Shown one piece after another: positions 45,790 through 57,961 of a stretch of 64,000 nt of DNA. Source of the stretch: Ailanthus altissimus (lineage: Eukaryota > Streptophyta > Magnoliopsida > Sapindales > Simaroubaceae). The stretch is taken from contig OX327694.1 in the NCBI GenBank assembly GCA_946807835.1, forward strand, positions 7,700,001 through 7,764,000, in the 5' to 3' direction. The notes beneath the pieces are model-generated. The model was not told the DNA's origin. It ran no database searches and worked only from the letters and a program-made list of their open reading frames with translations. The position numbers and the translations under genes were made by a program. The stretch's first letter is position 1. Each line of letters starts with the position of its first letter.

Positions 45790-46240
45790 TTTTAATTAAT
45801 TTTTTTTAAAGTAATTTATTTAATTGTTTAATTAGTTTATTAAAAAATATTTTGTTATTTAAATGTGTAACTAATAAACTAATAATTTGTTCTAATAAAT
45901 TTATTTATTTAATTTAATATTTAATGCTTTATTTATTTTGTTATTGATTTCATTAACCTTTGGTTAATTGGTTTAATTTATTTAAAAATAAATAGTTATT
46001 AATATATTTAATTTAATTAATTTTTAATTGATACATTTAATTAGTTTTTTTAAAAATATTTGTTATTTGAATGTGTAATTAGTAAATTAATAATTTGTTC
46101 TAATAAATTTATTTTTTTGTTAAATTTTATTTATTTAATTTAATATTTAACGCCTTATTTAATTTATTATTAATTTTATTAGTTTTTATTATTTGGTTTA
46201 ATTTATTCAATTATCTACTCATGCATTAATATATTTATTT
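45790..46240. repeat. ~210-bp tandem duplication in AT-rich MULE flank
   Basis: taatttgttctaataaattt occurs at about 45881 and 46092, each preceded by tgttattt(a/g)aatgtgtaa and followed by tttaatttaatatttaa(t/c)gc. Period about 210 bp. Confidence 0.75.
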
Positions 46241-46249
46241 TGTTTGAAA

Positions 46250-47985
46250 GCAAAATATGTCCAGATCATTATAATTCCAAAAAATGAGTTTTATAGAGTG
46301 TTAATGATTTCTTATTCAAAGTTTTGGGTCATAAACACCATTAGACATAAGTTGAAGCCCAAATAGATAAATTTATTTAAGATCACGTATTGTGGTCATA
46401 TTTTAAATGTACACAATATCTCATTCTCTGGTATATATTAATGTATGAGGTATTGTTAAGATAAGTTCATGCCAAAACTTATATAAAGAATTATAGTTTT
46501 TGACATATATATATATAATTTTTTTGTTAATGATTAATAATTTTGTAATTTTGTATAGATTTTAGAGGTACATAAGAAGTTGATTTGTAAACAACATGAA
46601 AAGAATGGGAGTCTTGCACAACAATAAAGTTGTGACTCCTGTAAAAAATATTTAGAAGGGATCACAAAATGGATTATATTGTGAAGTTGAACATCTAATT
46701 CACCAATCTCGAGGATGATATAGATGTTCAACATGGCTATCCCTCCGAGCCTCGCAAACGTTTATATAAAAGCTACAATTTTAATACTTTTATATATTTA
46801 CTATTCATTTAATTTTAATAAGTATTACATTGTGAAGATTAATTATAATTATTTATGCATAGTTTAAGTCGGGCATGTCATTGCAGTATAACATTTTTAA
46901 GAAGAAGAGACCAAATGGCAATTATAAAAATAGAGGTGTTGACTAAGATGGACAAGGACAAGGTAAAGCTCTTGCATCAGATGAGACTCAAGATGCATCA
47001 CCTCTAGTCATCCAGTATATTTAAGACGTAGATCAAATGATGGTACATTTTGTACATAAAGTTGATTTTGTACATTCTTTATAATTCAATATATTCATCA
47101 TTGTTGTTTTGTTTTAAAGAAGAGAAGGCATGACTGATGATGTTCAAACTCAAACTCTAGCAACTGAGTATCAGTATAGTGGCAGCCAAATATGTAGTTG
47201 GACATGTAGTATTATCAAGAGAGCCCTACAAATGTGCAATATATTTCTAATGTTATTGCACAAGAGATGTCCATTTTAAAGTGCTAATACAAGGATATGT
47301 GGGTTAAACACACCCATTATACCAATCCCATTCGAAAGAAGATCATAAGAAAAGAAAGGTAGAATTGCAAGTGGAGGATCTATGCGATGATTCTCAAGTT
47401 ACTTGGATCTACGACAATCAATAAACTTGGCCATGTGTACAAAGCTTCAGGCTAGGATTCAAGATAGTCAATGGCATGTTATCTTACTTGGCATCAATGT
47501 TGATAAATAATAGTTTAATAAGCCCATAAATGACTAGCTTGATAAGTTTATAAGAATATTCTTGCATTTGTTTTTTGTTTTTCAAATATAAATTAGTAGA
47601 ATCAATAGTTATACACATTATGTGGGGTTTTACAGCATATTAATGAGTATCTAAATTTAGTTCGTCAGTGCTAGTGCAAATATGTGTAAGTGTACTTACA
47701 AGAGTGCATGGTTAAGATGCATATTTTTTTTGTAAGTTTTCCCTATTGTTATTCATGTTATGTTATAAAGTTGTTGGTATAATTATTTTAATTTAATGTC
47801 ATATATTTAATTTTAAGAGTTCGTTAGATGTAACCACTAACAAAATACCCTGCACTAGATGGTATTACATAAGACTTATCATTGTTGTCTTATAGACTAA
47901 GATAGAAGGAGGATTCACTTGGTGCCAAATTGTGGGTTGAGGTAGATAAGGTAATGAACATAAAATAATTTTTTTTTTCTGTTTA
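46250..47985 (+). other. Left half of the MULE, unassigned
   Basis: No clear domain. It should correspond to the N-terminal part of the Ulp1-type cargo gene; scattered + strand codons around 46900-47000 and 47110-47460 look like former exons but I could not assemble them. Confidence 0.35.
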
Positions 47986-47989
47986 TTAT

Positions 47990-48400
47990 ACAATTAGTTC
48001 ATAATAAAAAAAATACAATTGTTTGTGTAGGTATATATTCCAATGAACTACAAAATGAAATATTGGATTGTGGCAGATGTCAATATGCTATAAATAAGGA
48101 TTATTATCTACGATTTTAGCATTAATGCATATATTGATGAAGTGATGGAAGTTTTTATCACTCTTTTGTGTATTCTTATGCCACATTATCTTTAGGCATA
48201 CAAATTTTATACTTTTAGAAGAGAAGCAATTAAAGATTTTTCGTTATTCAAGGCCATATACATTTAAGAGAAGCTGTGATTTAACAGAAGGTCTATAATA
48301 AGGACTATGACGTATTTGTTTGTATATTTATTATGTACCAATGTTGGGTCAACCATTCGATTTCAACCCCAAGACTGATACATTTGTTAAAGAAAATATA
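47990..48400 (+). pseudogene. Ulp1-type (C48) peptidase remnant in the MULE
   Basis: In shifting + frames: VYIPMNYKMKYWIVADVNML (48030-48095), where the family has His just before the Trp or at the Lys; IIIYDFSINAYIDEVMEVFI (about 48105-48165), the Asp region; then NKDYDVFVCIFIMY (about 48297-48340), the segment that should read DCGVFV and carry the nucleophilic Cys, here Tyr. No intact frame remains. Confidence 0.55.
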
Positions 48401-48949
48401 GCTATAAATATGTAATTGTATATATGTACAAAATAAATAAGAATTATTTTGCGTTATATATATGTACAAAATATTATATAGATGTGCAAAATATTATATA
48501 GATATGTAATTGTATTATATAGGCATTTTTTGTCCTTGTGTTTGAAAGACGTGTACAGAGATGACATATAGATGTGGAAAATATATAAATTTTTTTTTTT
48601 CAAATTGCTAGTTTAGAAATGTCCATAAAACAGAAAATATTTTGTTAGAATTTCAATATATGAATCTAACTATATGTAACAATTAAACAACAAATATTAA
48701 TGTAAATCAAATGAAAGATGAATAAATTAAACCAAATGAAAGGCGAAAAAGGTAAAAAAACAAAAGGAGATTAAATATAAATTTAAGTTTTACAAACAAA
48801 TATACAACTCTATTAAAACAACCTAAGTCAAAATTAACAATTAAACATCAATTGCTATGTAAATTAGTAGGATACTGATATGTTTGTCAGTTATGTCTAT
48901 GTTGTTTTAGAGATTACAAATATTTTTGATGGTTTTTTCACTTGAGATA

Positions 48950-51520
48950 AAATCTTTTTCGTCCTATGCCTCTCTGCTTGTTAACATGCGTTGGGAGGCT
49001 GGATGTCAATATTTCTTAATTCATCTGAAACTATCCAATTTAATATGTGGCCAACCAGAAGGACTGACTCGCTATAGACACGAACTAAGCACTTGAATGT
49101 GTAATAAGCCAAATAAAGACCATCGTACTATAATCTCATACATCTGCATACGACAATAGCATGGGGATAAAATAGTTGGAAGAAGTTAAACTTTTGATAA
49201 CTGTATATCTTCGAGGTGATGCCCATTATTCTATTGTGATTTAACTAGATTTATCATTGTGATTCCTCACTTTATGATTTGCATTATTCCATTGTCATTT
49301 AACTAGCTTTTATCATTTTGCTTCCTTATTATGTGATTTACCTAAAATGTCAGAAAGGATATTATATCTTTTACTACCTCCACTATATGATAAAATTACT
49401 ACTACGTTATCTTCTGTATTCACTAAACTAAAGTGGTTATAGGAAGAGATCTTTCAGTTTTTATAACTGCATTAATTCTCTTTGTGATATTAGTGGTTAT
49501 GATGTCATATATTTTGAATGCACCCATTGATCGATCTCATTTCCCAATACCAATGTCTTTCTTCAAATACTTAACTATTTGAGGTCTCATCTCTCGCATC
49601 TTGTTTATTTGGTGTTTAAAGTAGAAAAGGTGATATGCCTTTGTAGCAATAAAATAAGCAGCTAAGAATCTATATTTTTCCTTCTTTTTTGTTGGATTCG
49701 TGTATTTTGTCGCTAAATTTTTCTTCAAGTGATTGATGCAAAACCTATAATAGGTATTAGGAAATACACTATAATGGCTCTCTCAATACTAGCTTGTCGA
49801 TTACATACAAAAACCAGATTTTAAAAATTACTAATTACTCGCTCCAGTTTGACCATAAACCATGTCGAAGAAGTATCATTTTCAGAGTCAGCAATCCCTT
49901 ATGTTAATGAAAAAATGTTATTTTTTTTATCTTTATTTGTGGACATAAATATTGTACCAAGATAGGCACTTTTTAAAATATTTTATAAATTAAAATCACA
50001 AGTCGAATCGATGAATGAAAATTTTTTATTCATAGTTTTAACACCATAAAGAAATACTTAAAGTGATTATCGTTGTCAATTTTCAAGTAAGTAATCATAC
50101 CTAGCCTTTGTTATTCTAACACATAGTAATATGCATGACCCAATCTAAATGAATCCTTTATAACATCTTGTATAAATTTGCATGCATACTCTTTAACTTG
50201 CCAAGTAATATAATACATTAACTCTATATCAAATTCTTCATGCATATCCAATTGAATTTTCTTCGGTCTATAAATTTTACTAACTAATTTTTATTTTATT
50301 TTATCAATAATAAGACTCTTGGCTTATTAGTGACCATTACACAATCAGTCCAAAACACATGTCTGCTTTACACTACTCTCTTTACAATGAACAACTTTTG
50401 CATTTTTGTCAACACCGCACGTAGTTTCCACTCGCAACTCTCATTATCATATCTCACCTCAAAACGATCTTTATTAGACCATGAACTTTGAAGCTCCAAT
50501 TACCCTTAAGTGCTAATATGCTTATAGCCTTATGAATTTTATCTTTGATATCATATAACTTTCTCACAAACACATCTCTAGTTTCAGTATATAATACCTT
50601 ATCTGATATATTTAAGTCCGATGGTAGTGTTGGAGGAATAAACTAAAAAGAATTTTCAGCTTGAATCGCATCTTTTCTTACATATGAATCATACATATCA
50701 AGTGACTTATGTAAAAAACTATTAGAAACATAACATGGTCCGTCTTTTGGTATATCTTTGAATCCATCAGTTTTAATTCTATAATTAGCTTTATCATCAT
50801 CATCATCATCATCCCTATCATTACCATCATCATTTTTATTACCATCATCATCCCCATTTATTTGATTATTATAGTGCATATAAGTTGGGTCTTTGTTGAA
50901 TATCGGAGGGGAATAATAATGATCATTTGTAGTGTTTGTCGAAAATAAAATTGTTGGTATTGTTAGGTTATGCTATTCACTTGGTTACTACTATTTGCGG
51001 GTATAAAGTGCTTAGGATAGACTTATTCGTTCTCGCTAGCACCTCTGTATTATTTTCAAATATGGGAGCTTGAACATCTACTATTACACATAGAGGTGTT
51101 AATTTGTTTTTATAAAGACTTAACCAAAACTACACATCACCATCATTTGCAATTGTAATTGGTCTCAACTTCACCTTTTTTGCATCAATAAAAATTCTCA
51201 TAGACATTTTATACTATATATGATCAACTCCAATTACATGAAAAACTTTTCTCAACAATGCTTTTATATTTTACATTCTTTGGAATTGAAATACTAATAT
51301 TTCCAAATTTGATATATCTCTCATCACTATCATTGAAACTCTCACACATTTCCTCAAAGCATAAAATAGTTGAAACATGCTTTATGATACCTATAACAAA
51401 AGAAAATTTGTCAAAAATATTATTAGAATTGAAAAAAAAATCAAATTTGAAAAAATCATGCATAGTGTGCGACACGTTGAGCATGCGTCAATTGCAAACA
51501 TTGCACCAAAATTTTTTAAT
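48950..51520 (-). pseudogene. MULE transposase (broken)
   Basis: On the - strand, N to C: ERYIKFGNISISIPKNVKYK (51224-51484 frame), the ubiquitin-like N-terminal region of many plant MULE transposases. An acidic linker follows (50643-50879, a run of Asp), then GFKDIPKDGPCYVSNSF. Near 50220-50260 there is IQLDMHEEFDIELMYYITWQ. The DDE domain is partly visible: SSIRLVILV-like and SAYLGTI-like sequence (about 49950-50030), then ASIERAIIVYFLIPIIGFA (about 49745-49800), then KKNLATKY (49728) and, near 49470-49520, IITTNITKRINAVIKTERSL, where the family reads MTSNISESFNAMIKEAREL. Stops and frameshifts are throughout. The enzyme would have cut and moved the element; this copy is dead. Confidence 0.65.
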
Positions 51521-51600
51521 TTTCGCATAAGATTCATTTTCACTATTTTTGCACTAATTTTATACTATTTTACACCATTTTCACTTATTTTTAGCCAATA
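51458..51600 (-). repeat. Right terminal inverted repeat of the MULE (approximate)
   Basis: Read on the - strand: ttggctaaaaataagtgaaa (from 51597) and ctcaacgtgtcgcacac (from 51483), partners of the left repeat. The N-terminus of the transposase starts within or just next to it. Confidence 0.45.
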
Positions 51601-51900
51601 TACTCATTTTAAACACATATTGTAAAAAAAAAAAATTATTTTCAAAGATTATTGCATAATATATCTTTAATTCAATATAGTTATTAAGTATTTTATGTTG
51701 ATTTTTAATAATTTATCGTTCACTTGATCAAATCATTGAAGAGAAATGTGTGTATTTTTTGGGCTTTTGATATTCCTTTTTTTTTTGGATAAATTATTTT
51801 AATTTGGACAAAATATGGTTGAGGAGTAAAAGTGTTCTAAAGTTTGCTTTTAGCTACAAAAAGATTAGAAATTTCATGTGTGATTTAAAAAGAATAATGC

Positions 51901-54250
51901 ATTAAAAAAACAGGGGCCCTTTTTGAAAGTTTTTCTTTATTTTTTTGTTCTTAATCCAGAAAATTTTAAAATTTAAACTGATTTAATAAGACACTTAACA
52001 GAATAAAAAACTTTTAGATATTATATTTTTAATTAAATTTTTAATAAATTTAAATGGTATATTTATTTTTTTATGTTTAATATTTAGATATAAATGTTAA
52101 ATTATTTAGTTTTTAAAATAAAAAATAATTTAAAACTAAAATTTTACTTTTAATATCTTATAAATTTTAAAGGTTAAATTAATAAAAAATATGTAAATTA
52201 TTTAATTAACATAATATTTAATTATACAAATTAATATTGAATCAATATTAATATGAATTTTGTTATAGCTATTTATGACCTATAATTGTTTTTAAATACA
52301 TTAATAAAATTCAGCACCACAAATTAGTATGTATTTGAAATAATTTACATTTTAAAAATATATGATTTTTATGTGAATAAAGATGTAATATTATAAATAT
52401 GTAAAAATTAAATTAATTATATCATGCAAGTTTTTAACATTCAATTAAAAAGCTGAAAATTTTATTTCAAAATTCAGTTAAAATTTTAATTTTATTTGAA
52501 AACTAAATAACTTAAATAATTTAATAAATTAAATTAAGTTGAATTCAGAATTAAGTTAAAAAAACCACTAAAATTTACGTGTAAAATATGGGTTATTTTA
52601 AAAATATTTGATTAAATCCATATATAATTTATTAATAAAAAACAATCTACGTGTAAATTATGGGTGATTTCATTGGTGTGTAAGAGAGGTTTATTTTGAC
52701 TTGACCTTATAAAAAGAACATCAATAGATTTACATTAATAATTTGTTAACACCTAGTTAAGGAGCTTAGTTGTTAAAAATGTTTGGAGTCATTTTTAAAA
52801 ATGCTTTCCGTTTATGTAAACAAAAAAATTATCTTAAAAAATAGACAAAAAATAGTACACAAAATATGTCTGGCACCTTTTATTTCCAAATTAATAGTTG
52901 AAAATACAAAATTGGATAATATTTCTAATTTATAATAGAAAAGTCACAAACAATAATTTACTCGTTAAAATACAAAATTTGCATTCTAATATTTGATGTA
53001 TTTTTATTTATTGATATTGTATAACTACTATATTAATAACAGATCTAGATCATTTTCTAAGCTATCTTTTACTAGTATGTGATTGGTGATTATTAAAAAG
53101 AAAAATAATAAAAAAATTAGATTTGATTACCCATACCTAATACAAAACACACGAAAGAGGATATTTAAAAGCTTAGTTTAGGAGAGGATGTTTATTCACT
53201 AATAATAATTAAAAAATCAATAAACACCACATATATAATAATCATTAATTGGTGATATATTAATTGAAATAGGAAGACTATATCTCAATTTTGTAAGTAT
53301 AGAACTTTCAACAATACCAACACATTTAAGTTGTTTTTGTTTTTCAAAATTTTGATATTATTTTTAGCAAATACTATTAAACACCTTTTTTATTTTACTT
53401 GGAAAAATAATATTTTAGAAACAATGATAAACCCACCTTAATATATCTTGAAGTAGCAAAAGAAATTTAAGAATGACGAAATATTTATTCTTAAATTATG
53501 AACCCTTGTTATGTTGAAGATGTGTTGAATAGAGCAAACATGATTCCACTTTACTCCCAAAGTAGAAATGTGGTCAAGCATTGTGCTTTCGGGATGAAAG
53601 AATGGGTTTGTAGGAGTTAATTGTTAGATATAACAATAATGTGGATTCATATCTATATAAATATAACTTAAGATCTATCATATCAAATTATCAAGATAGG
53701 ATGTTAAGAAAAAATATATCTGAGAAATGCATAGTGATTAGAACTTGAAAATTAATAACTTTAAATAAGAACTACGAGTGTAATGGTATTTCACAGTCAA
53801 ATCTATGTAAACTCAATGAGGTTTTTTCTCTATGATAAAAAAGAGGAGAAGAGCTCAACGTGTATTAGTTTGACTTGGGGACTACAACTCTAAAAATAGT
53901 CTTTACATACTAGGTTAAATTATGATTCTATTACTTATAATCTAACTAGTATTTGATTTCTACATATAACAAGCTCATATTAAATTAGATGTTTCTAAAG
54001 CCTAATAAAATATAACACAAATAAATCACTTAAATTGGTCCTTATTCAAAATAACTCATAATATCAAATTATTATTAATATGTGAGCTCACATAAAAAAT
54101 AATAAAACCTAACATTAAGATCTTTTAATCAAGTAATATTGGTCAAGTAAGGATGGCGATTGATATTTGCTCTAAGTTTTTAGCATCCAAATTCTCTAAA
54201 GTTTTTATTTCCTTAATTTATCTTTTTTGTAGGCACACCAACAAAAATCA
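51901..54250. other. AT-rich noncoding stretch
   Basis: No recognisable gene or element. 51950-53060 is strongly A/T-rich; 53450-54150 has more ordinary composition but no coding frame that I can place. A short phrase (tacgtgtaaaatatgggt and tacgtgtaaattatgggt) occurs twice at about 52575 and 52650. Confidence 0.45.
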
Positions 54251-54254
54251 AATT

Positions 54255-55075
54255 CTCTTGTTTAAAAGAGCATTTTATGGGCTCAACAACATTCCCTTTT
54301 AAGTCTTTGTTTCCCCGTAAACTGCCTGAACACTTTAGTGGCTAACCTTCTTCCATTTGGTTACTAGAATCAAGATCTCTTAAGTAGGTGATTTTTAGAG
54401 GATGAATACAAACTTATTCTAAGCATTCCTTGCACTCTTTCATGCGGCAACATAGTGATTCTCTTATATGGCATTTCGATAAATACGACCAGTTCACTGT
54501 CAAGAGTGGGTATTGGTTGTCATATGACCTTAAAAGAGCTTTTTCACGTTCCTAGTGGCAATATATGTGGAAGATGGTTGTTCCTTCAAATATTAAAGTG
54601 TTCTTATAGAAAGTAACGAATGGATGGATTTTAGCCCTCTCTAAACTAAAGAGACACCATGTATTAGTTGATGAAGCTTGTTCGCGCTATGCTAACGGTG
54701 GCGAGAATTTAGTGTATGCTTTGAGGCTGTGTGACTCATTGAAGAAGGTTTAACAGGCCTGCTCTTTCATGGAAGGTGTTCATCTGATTCACAATACCTC
54801 AATGCTGAAATTTTTCCTTGAATGCAGGTCGCATTTAAGTGCTGATAAATTTGAATTGTTGGTGATTGTGTTATGGAGGCTTTGGTTCCTAAGGAATCAA
54901 ATTGTAGTTGAGAAGAATCACGTTCAAAGTTATAAGGTTCTTAGCTAGTCGAAGAACTATTGGGAAGAATTTTGGTGATGATCGAGAATTGCCGAAGCCA
55001 ACTTAGACTTCTCTAATGTTGGGTATGATCAAAATTAACATTGATGCAAGAACTTCAATTGGATGTCTAAGTTTT
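54255..55075 (+). pseudogene. L1-type LINE, 3' fragment (zf-RVT domain and start of RNase H)
   Basis: The + strand reads DSLIWHFDKYDQFTVKSGYW (54463-54522), WKMVVPSNIKVFL, LSKLKRHHVLVDEACSRYAN, NLVYALRLCDSLKKV and FELLVIVLWRLWFLRNQIVV (about 54850-54910), then KINIDA near 55030. This is the zf-RVT region that follows the reverse transcriptase in plant L1-type LINEs, with the next domain beginning. The first Cys of the C-x2-C pair is kept (ACSRY) but the second is Tyr. It ends where a copia fragment begins. The order relative to the LINE on the right is wrong for a single copy, so it is a separate copy. Confidence 0.75.
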
Positions 55076-55080
55076 TGATG

Positions 55081-56732
55081 CTAATGATTGTAATCTGAAA
55101 CATTCTGACCTTTAGAAGACTGGACATAAACATTATATGACACAGAAGCCAATGACATTGGATTACATTTGAAAGAAACTGAATCAGATGTATATAATTG
55201 ATTCTTATTTATCTTACAAGATTCATTTTTAGAATACAAGGAAAATATAGACAGAGGATGAGTATCTAACAATGTTTAAGCAATAAAAGAATTTGGATCA
55301 TATGAAGAATCAGGTGTAAGTACCAGCTTATAAAGTCCCCTCACAATAACACCATTGATCAGCAGAATTCCTCTTCTCTTATCCTTAATGTAACATATGT
55401 GAGAGTAAAATTCAACAATAACATCATTATCAGTAACTAATTTTGAGATACTAATCATGTATTTTATGATTAAAGGCATATACAGTAAAGTTTTTAGAAC
55501 CAAGCTATTACCAAAATTTGTTCTAAGCTAAGTATCACCAGTAAATAAAATTCTTAAACCAGCACCATTACCAATTATCAATTGTTCATTACCTGAGAAT
55601 TCAGCTTGGTATTCAAATTATTGATGTTGTTAGTCAAATGGTGAGTCGCCCTTAAGTCAAGATACCAATTTTGATCAATTGTGTCATCCTGAAATGTTTG
55701 AGTTGCCATAAACACTGCTCTACTTGCACTAGGACTAGTTGAGCCACCAGATCCATTATTATTGAACCTCTGATTATTGTTCATCCCATAACCATACTGT
55801 TCTTTAGGTTCATAGTCTTTGTAGTATCTATAGTAACATTTTGATGCTGAATGACCTTATCTCTCACATATTTGAAAAATCAATTTAGGTAAGTTTCCTC
55901 TGCCAAATTGATTTGATCTTCCTTATGCTTGATTCTGATCTCTTCCTCTTCCTAGTTGACTTCCTCTTTCAAATACATTTTGATTTTCAGAACTATTAAA
56001 ATTTTCATTACTAGGACTACTGTTTATGTAAACGTGTGATTGATTATTATTGCCAAAGCCATTGAAACCTCTTTCATTATTGTTGTAACTTCTTTTTTCT
56101 GACCTTTCTGTACATAATTTGCTACATAACCATTATGAAGTTCATTTTTACCAAAATTTTGTAAATTTCTGCTCTTTTGTGTTAAGAGCATACCATATGC
56201 ATCATTCAAGCTAATCTGACCAATCTTGTTATTAACACAACTACAAAGTCAAACTTAGCTCCAACCTAGTAATGAGATACTCAATGAATTCTTCTTCCTC
56301 AATTAGACATCCAGCTGTGGTGAGTTTATCAACTATGTTCTAAACTTTTAGAAAATACATAGACATTGAGAGAGAGCCTTTGTTAATAGTTGTTAACTTT
56401 CATTTTAATTGAATAGACCTAGCCTTAGACTTAGATCTAAATTAGTTTTCAATAGACAGTTATAATTCTCTTGCAGATTGACTATTAATTACCAGTGATA
56501 GAATTGAAACATAAATCGTAAAAACCAGCCAACTAAGAAGTAATTGATCTTGCGTGATCCATGCTTCTAGTTCTAGATTATCTACAACATCATCTTGTTG
56601 ATCTGGTGCTTTTCTTGTTCCATTAAGAAAGCCTTCAAGCCTATTGCCTCGTATTCCAATAAGAACTTGTGACTTCCAAACTTTATAATTCGATCTTGTA
56701 AGCTTTATTGTCAATGAAAAAGTATAGTTCAT
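55081..56732 (-). pseudogene. gag-protease of copia fragment C (broken)
   Basis: gag begins near 56732 with FSLTIKLTRSNYKVWKSQVL and IGIRGNRLEGFLNGTRKAP, the usual plant copia gag opening. After a gap come the polar frame 56024-56209 and a zinc-knuckle region near 55830-55860. Protease at 55578-55784 reads NWYLDLRATHHLTNNINNLN, where the active site normally is DSGATHH, so Ser-Gly has become Leu-Arg. 55276-55503 follows with LYMPLIIKYMISISKLVTDN. Separated by stops and frame changes. Confidence 0.75.
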
Positions 56733-56814
56733 GTTCGTTGAAGAATTTAGATTTACTTATGATAGATTTACTGTAGAGTTATTTGCGTTAGCCATTGATG
56801 GCTCTGATACCATA

Positions 56815-57101
56815 TAACAAAAGTGAAGCTATTTGGTACCTGGAATAGTTGTTGAGAAAATAGAGAAAAAGAAACAGCATAATTTTATTAATCAAACTAT
56901 GTGTTTTTTTTTAATAATGATTCTAAGGTAGAACTTACTATATATAGTAGCACTGTAACAACCTTATACACGTGGTATACTGCCCTTAATTCAAGCAATA
57001 TCAGTATTTAGCACTCTAACTAACTAACAATAATTTGGCTAGAAACATAAATGTACGTATTTCTTTGAGTCTTGCTTACTACTTTACTTGTTACATCAAC
57101 A
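56815..57101 (-). repeat. 5' LTR of copia fragment C
   Basis: On the - strand it starts TGTTGATGTAACAAG at 57101, contains a ctatatata TATA-like box near 56940, and ends TTTTGTTA two to three bases before the PBS (final CA changed). Confidence 0.7.
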
Positions 57102-57229
57102 CCTTGAGAAACTAACTCTAATATCGAACTTCAAACCTTCTTTATGAGCTCAGATAATCTTGGAAATATACTTTATCAACTCAAGTGAGCTCTATAGCAT
57201 TAATACTTCAATATATACTAGTTCAAGTA
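57102..57229. other. Short unassigned spacer between copia fragment C and LINE
   Basis: 128 bp, AT-rich, no identified similarity; may be former target DNA of the copia insertion. Confidence 0.3.
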
Positions 57230-57363
57230 TGAGGCCTGGTGCTGCTGCGAAGGGGAAAGGGGGAAGATGGCAAATCTTTCCAAATTCATAGGGGTTAAGA
57301 TGCTAAGTGGAAAACTAAGGCGAGATAGGTTGGGTCAAGCAAAGGAGGTCCAACTGCCACTCT

Positions 57364-57961
57364 TTGGCCTCATGCAGTGTTTTGTTGCATGATTTTTCCT
57401 CTGCTACTTCTAGTAAACGTAAGAGTGAAGTAAGTAACTTGGTCCTATTTACTGAAAAAAAAAGACCAGGAATGGGGCGGGATCAAAACATAGTGAACGA
57501 TTGGATTTTAGCAATATTAATTTTGATTTTATTCCTAGTTTTACGATTATTATCAATGCGGTTGAGGCTTTCCTCCCATTACCTACATCAGTAGATCCTA
57601 CGATGTAGGGCTGCTGTTAATTATGAATTGTATAAGATGGAAGTCTAAGAACTAGGGAGCCCTGAAATGTTACAAGCATTGAAAGAGTTGATACAGTGTT
57701 GTAACCTTTGTTTTGTTCCTAATAGAGACTTAATCATCAAACATACAGCTCGAACGTGCACAAGTGTCATTAGGTTTTTGTTAATCATCAAGCATATAGT
57801 TCGAACATGCATAAGTGTTGTTAGGTTTTTTTTTTGGGCGTTTGGAGTAGACAAAAGAGGGGATGAGTGATGGTTTGGCGCTTCCATGAAAGGATGAGGT
57901 GGAGATTATGATTTTTTTTCCTATACTATCTCTCATATTGATGCAGTCATCAAGGATTCCC
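57364..57961 (+). pseudogene. LINE ORF1 end and ORF2 endonuclease start (broken)
   Basis: 57364-57594 is the tail of ORF1 (HDFSSATSSKRKSEVSNLVL, then an Ile/Leu-rich end). 57630-57715 reads, in decayed form, SPEMLQALKELIQCCNL, the opening of the endonuclease, where the family has NPRTVRALKDLV. 57905-57955 reads SYTISHIDAVIKDSL, the usual segment after the first catalytic residues. The region between contains a duplicated phrase (catcaaacatacagctcgaa and catcaagcatatagttcgaa). Confidence 0.65.

Larger units (their letters stand above)
45200..51900. mobile_element. Mutator-like DNA transposon (MULE) with convergent transposase and Ulp1 remnants
   Basis: A decayed MULE transposase lies on the - strand (48950-51520) and a decayed Ulp1-like peptidase on the + strand (about 47990-48400), converging. 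The regions outside them are related in inverted orientation (about 45498-45625 against 51458-51600, perhaps extending to 45240 and 51850), as expected for long terminal inverted repeats. Ulp1-carrying MULEs are known in plants. The outer ends and a 9-bp target duplication could not be fixed by eye, so the limits are approximate. Confidence 0.55.
55076..57101 (-). mobile_element. Copia fragment C: 5' LTR, gag and protease side only
   Basis: Reads right to left: LTR 56815-57101, PBS TGGTATCAGAGCC (56812-56800), gag (56460-56732 and 56024-56209), protease (55578-55784), pre-integrase side (55081-55503). It stops abruptly near 55076, so integrase, RT, RNase H and the 3' LTR are missing. It lies against the LINE fragment on its left. 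Confidence 0.78.

Noticed and set aside
50643..50879. Asp-rich frame as a separate small acidic protein
   Set aside because: It lies in order between the N-terminal and catalytic parts of the broken MULE transposase and is best read as its acidic linker.
57645..57887. 80-codon - strand frame with an internal repeat
   Set aside because: Antisense to the LINE endonuclease start; the repeat reflects a short duplicated phrase in the DNA.
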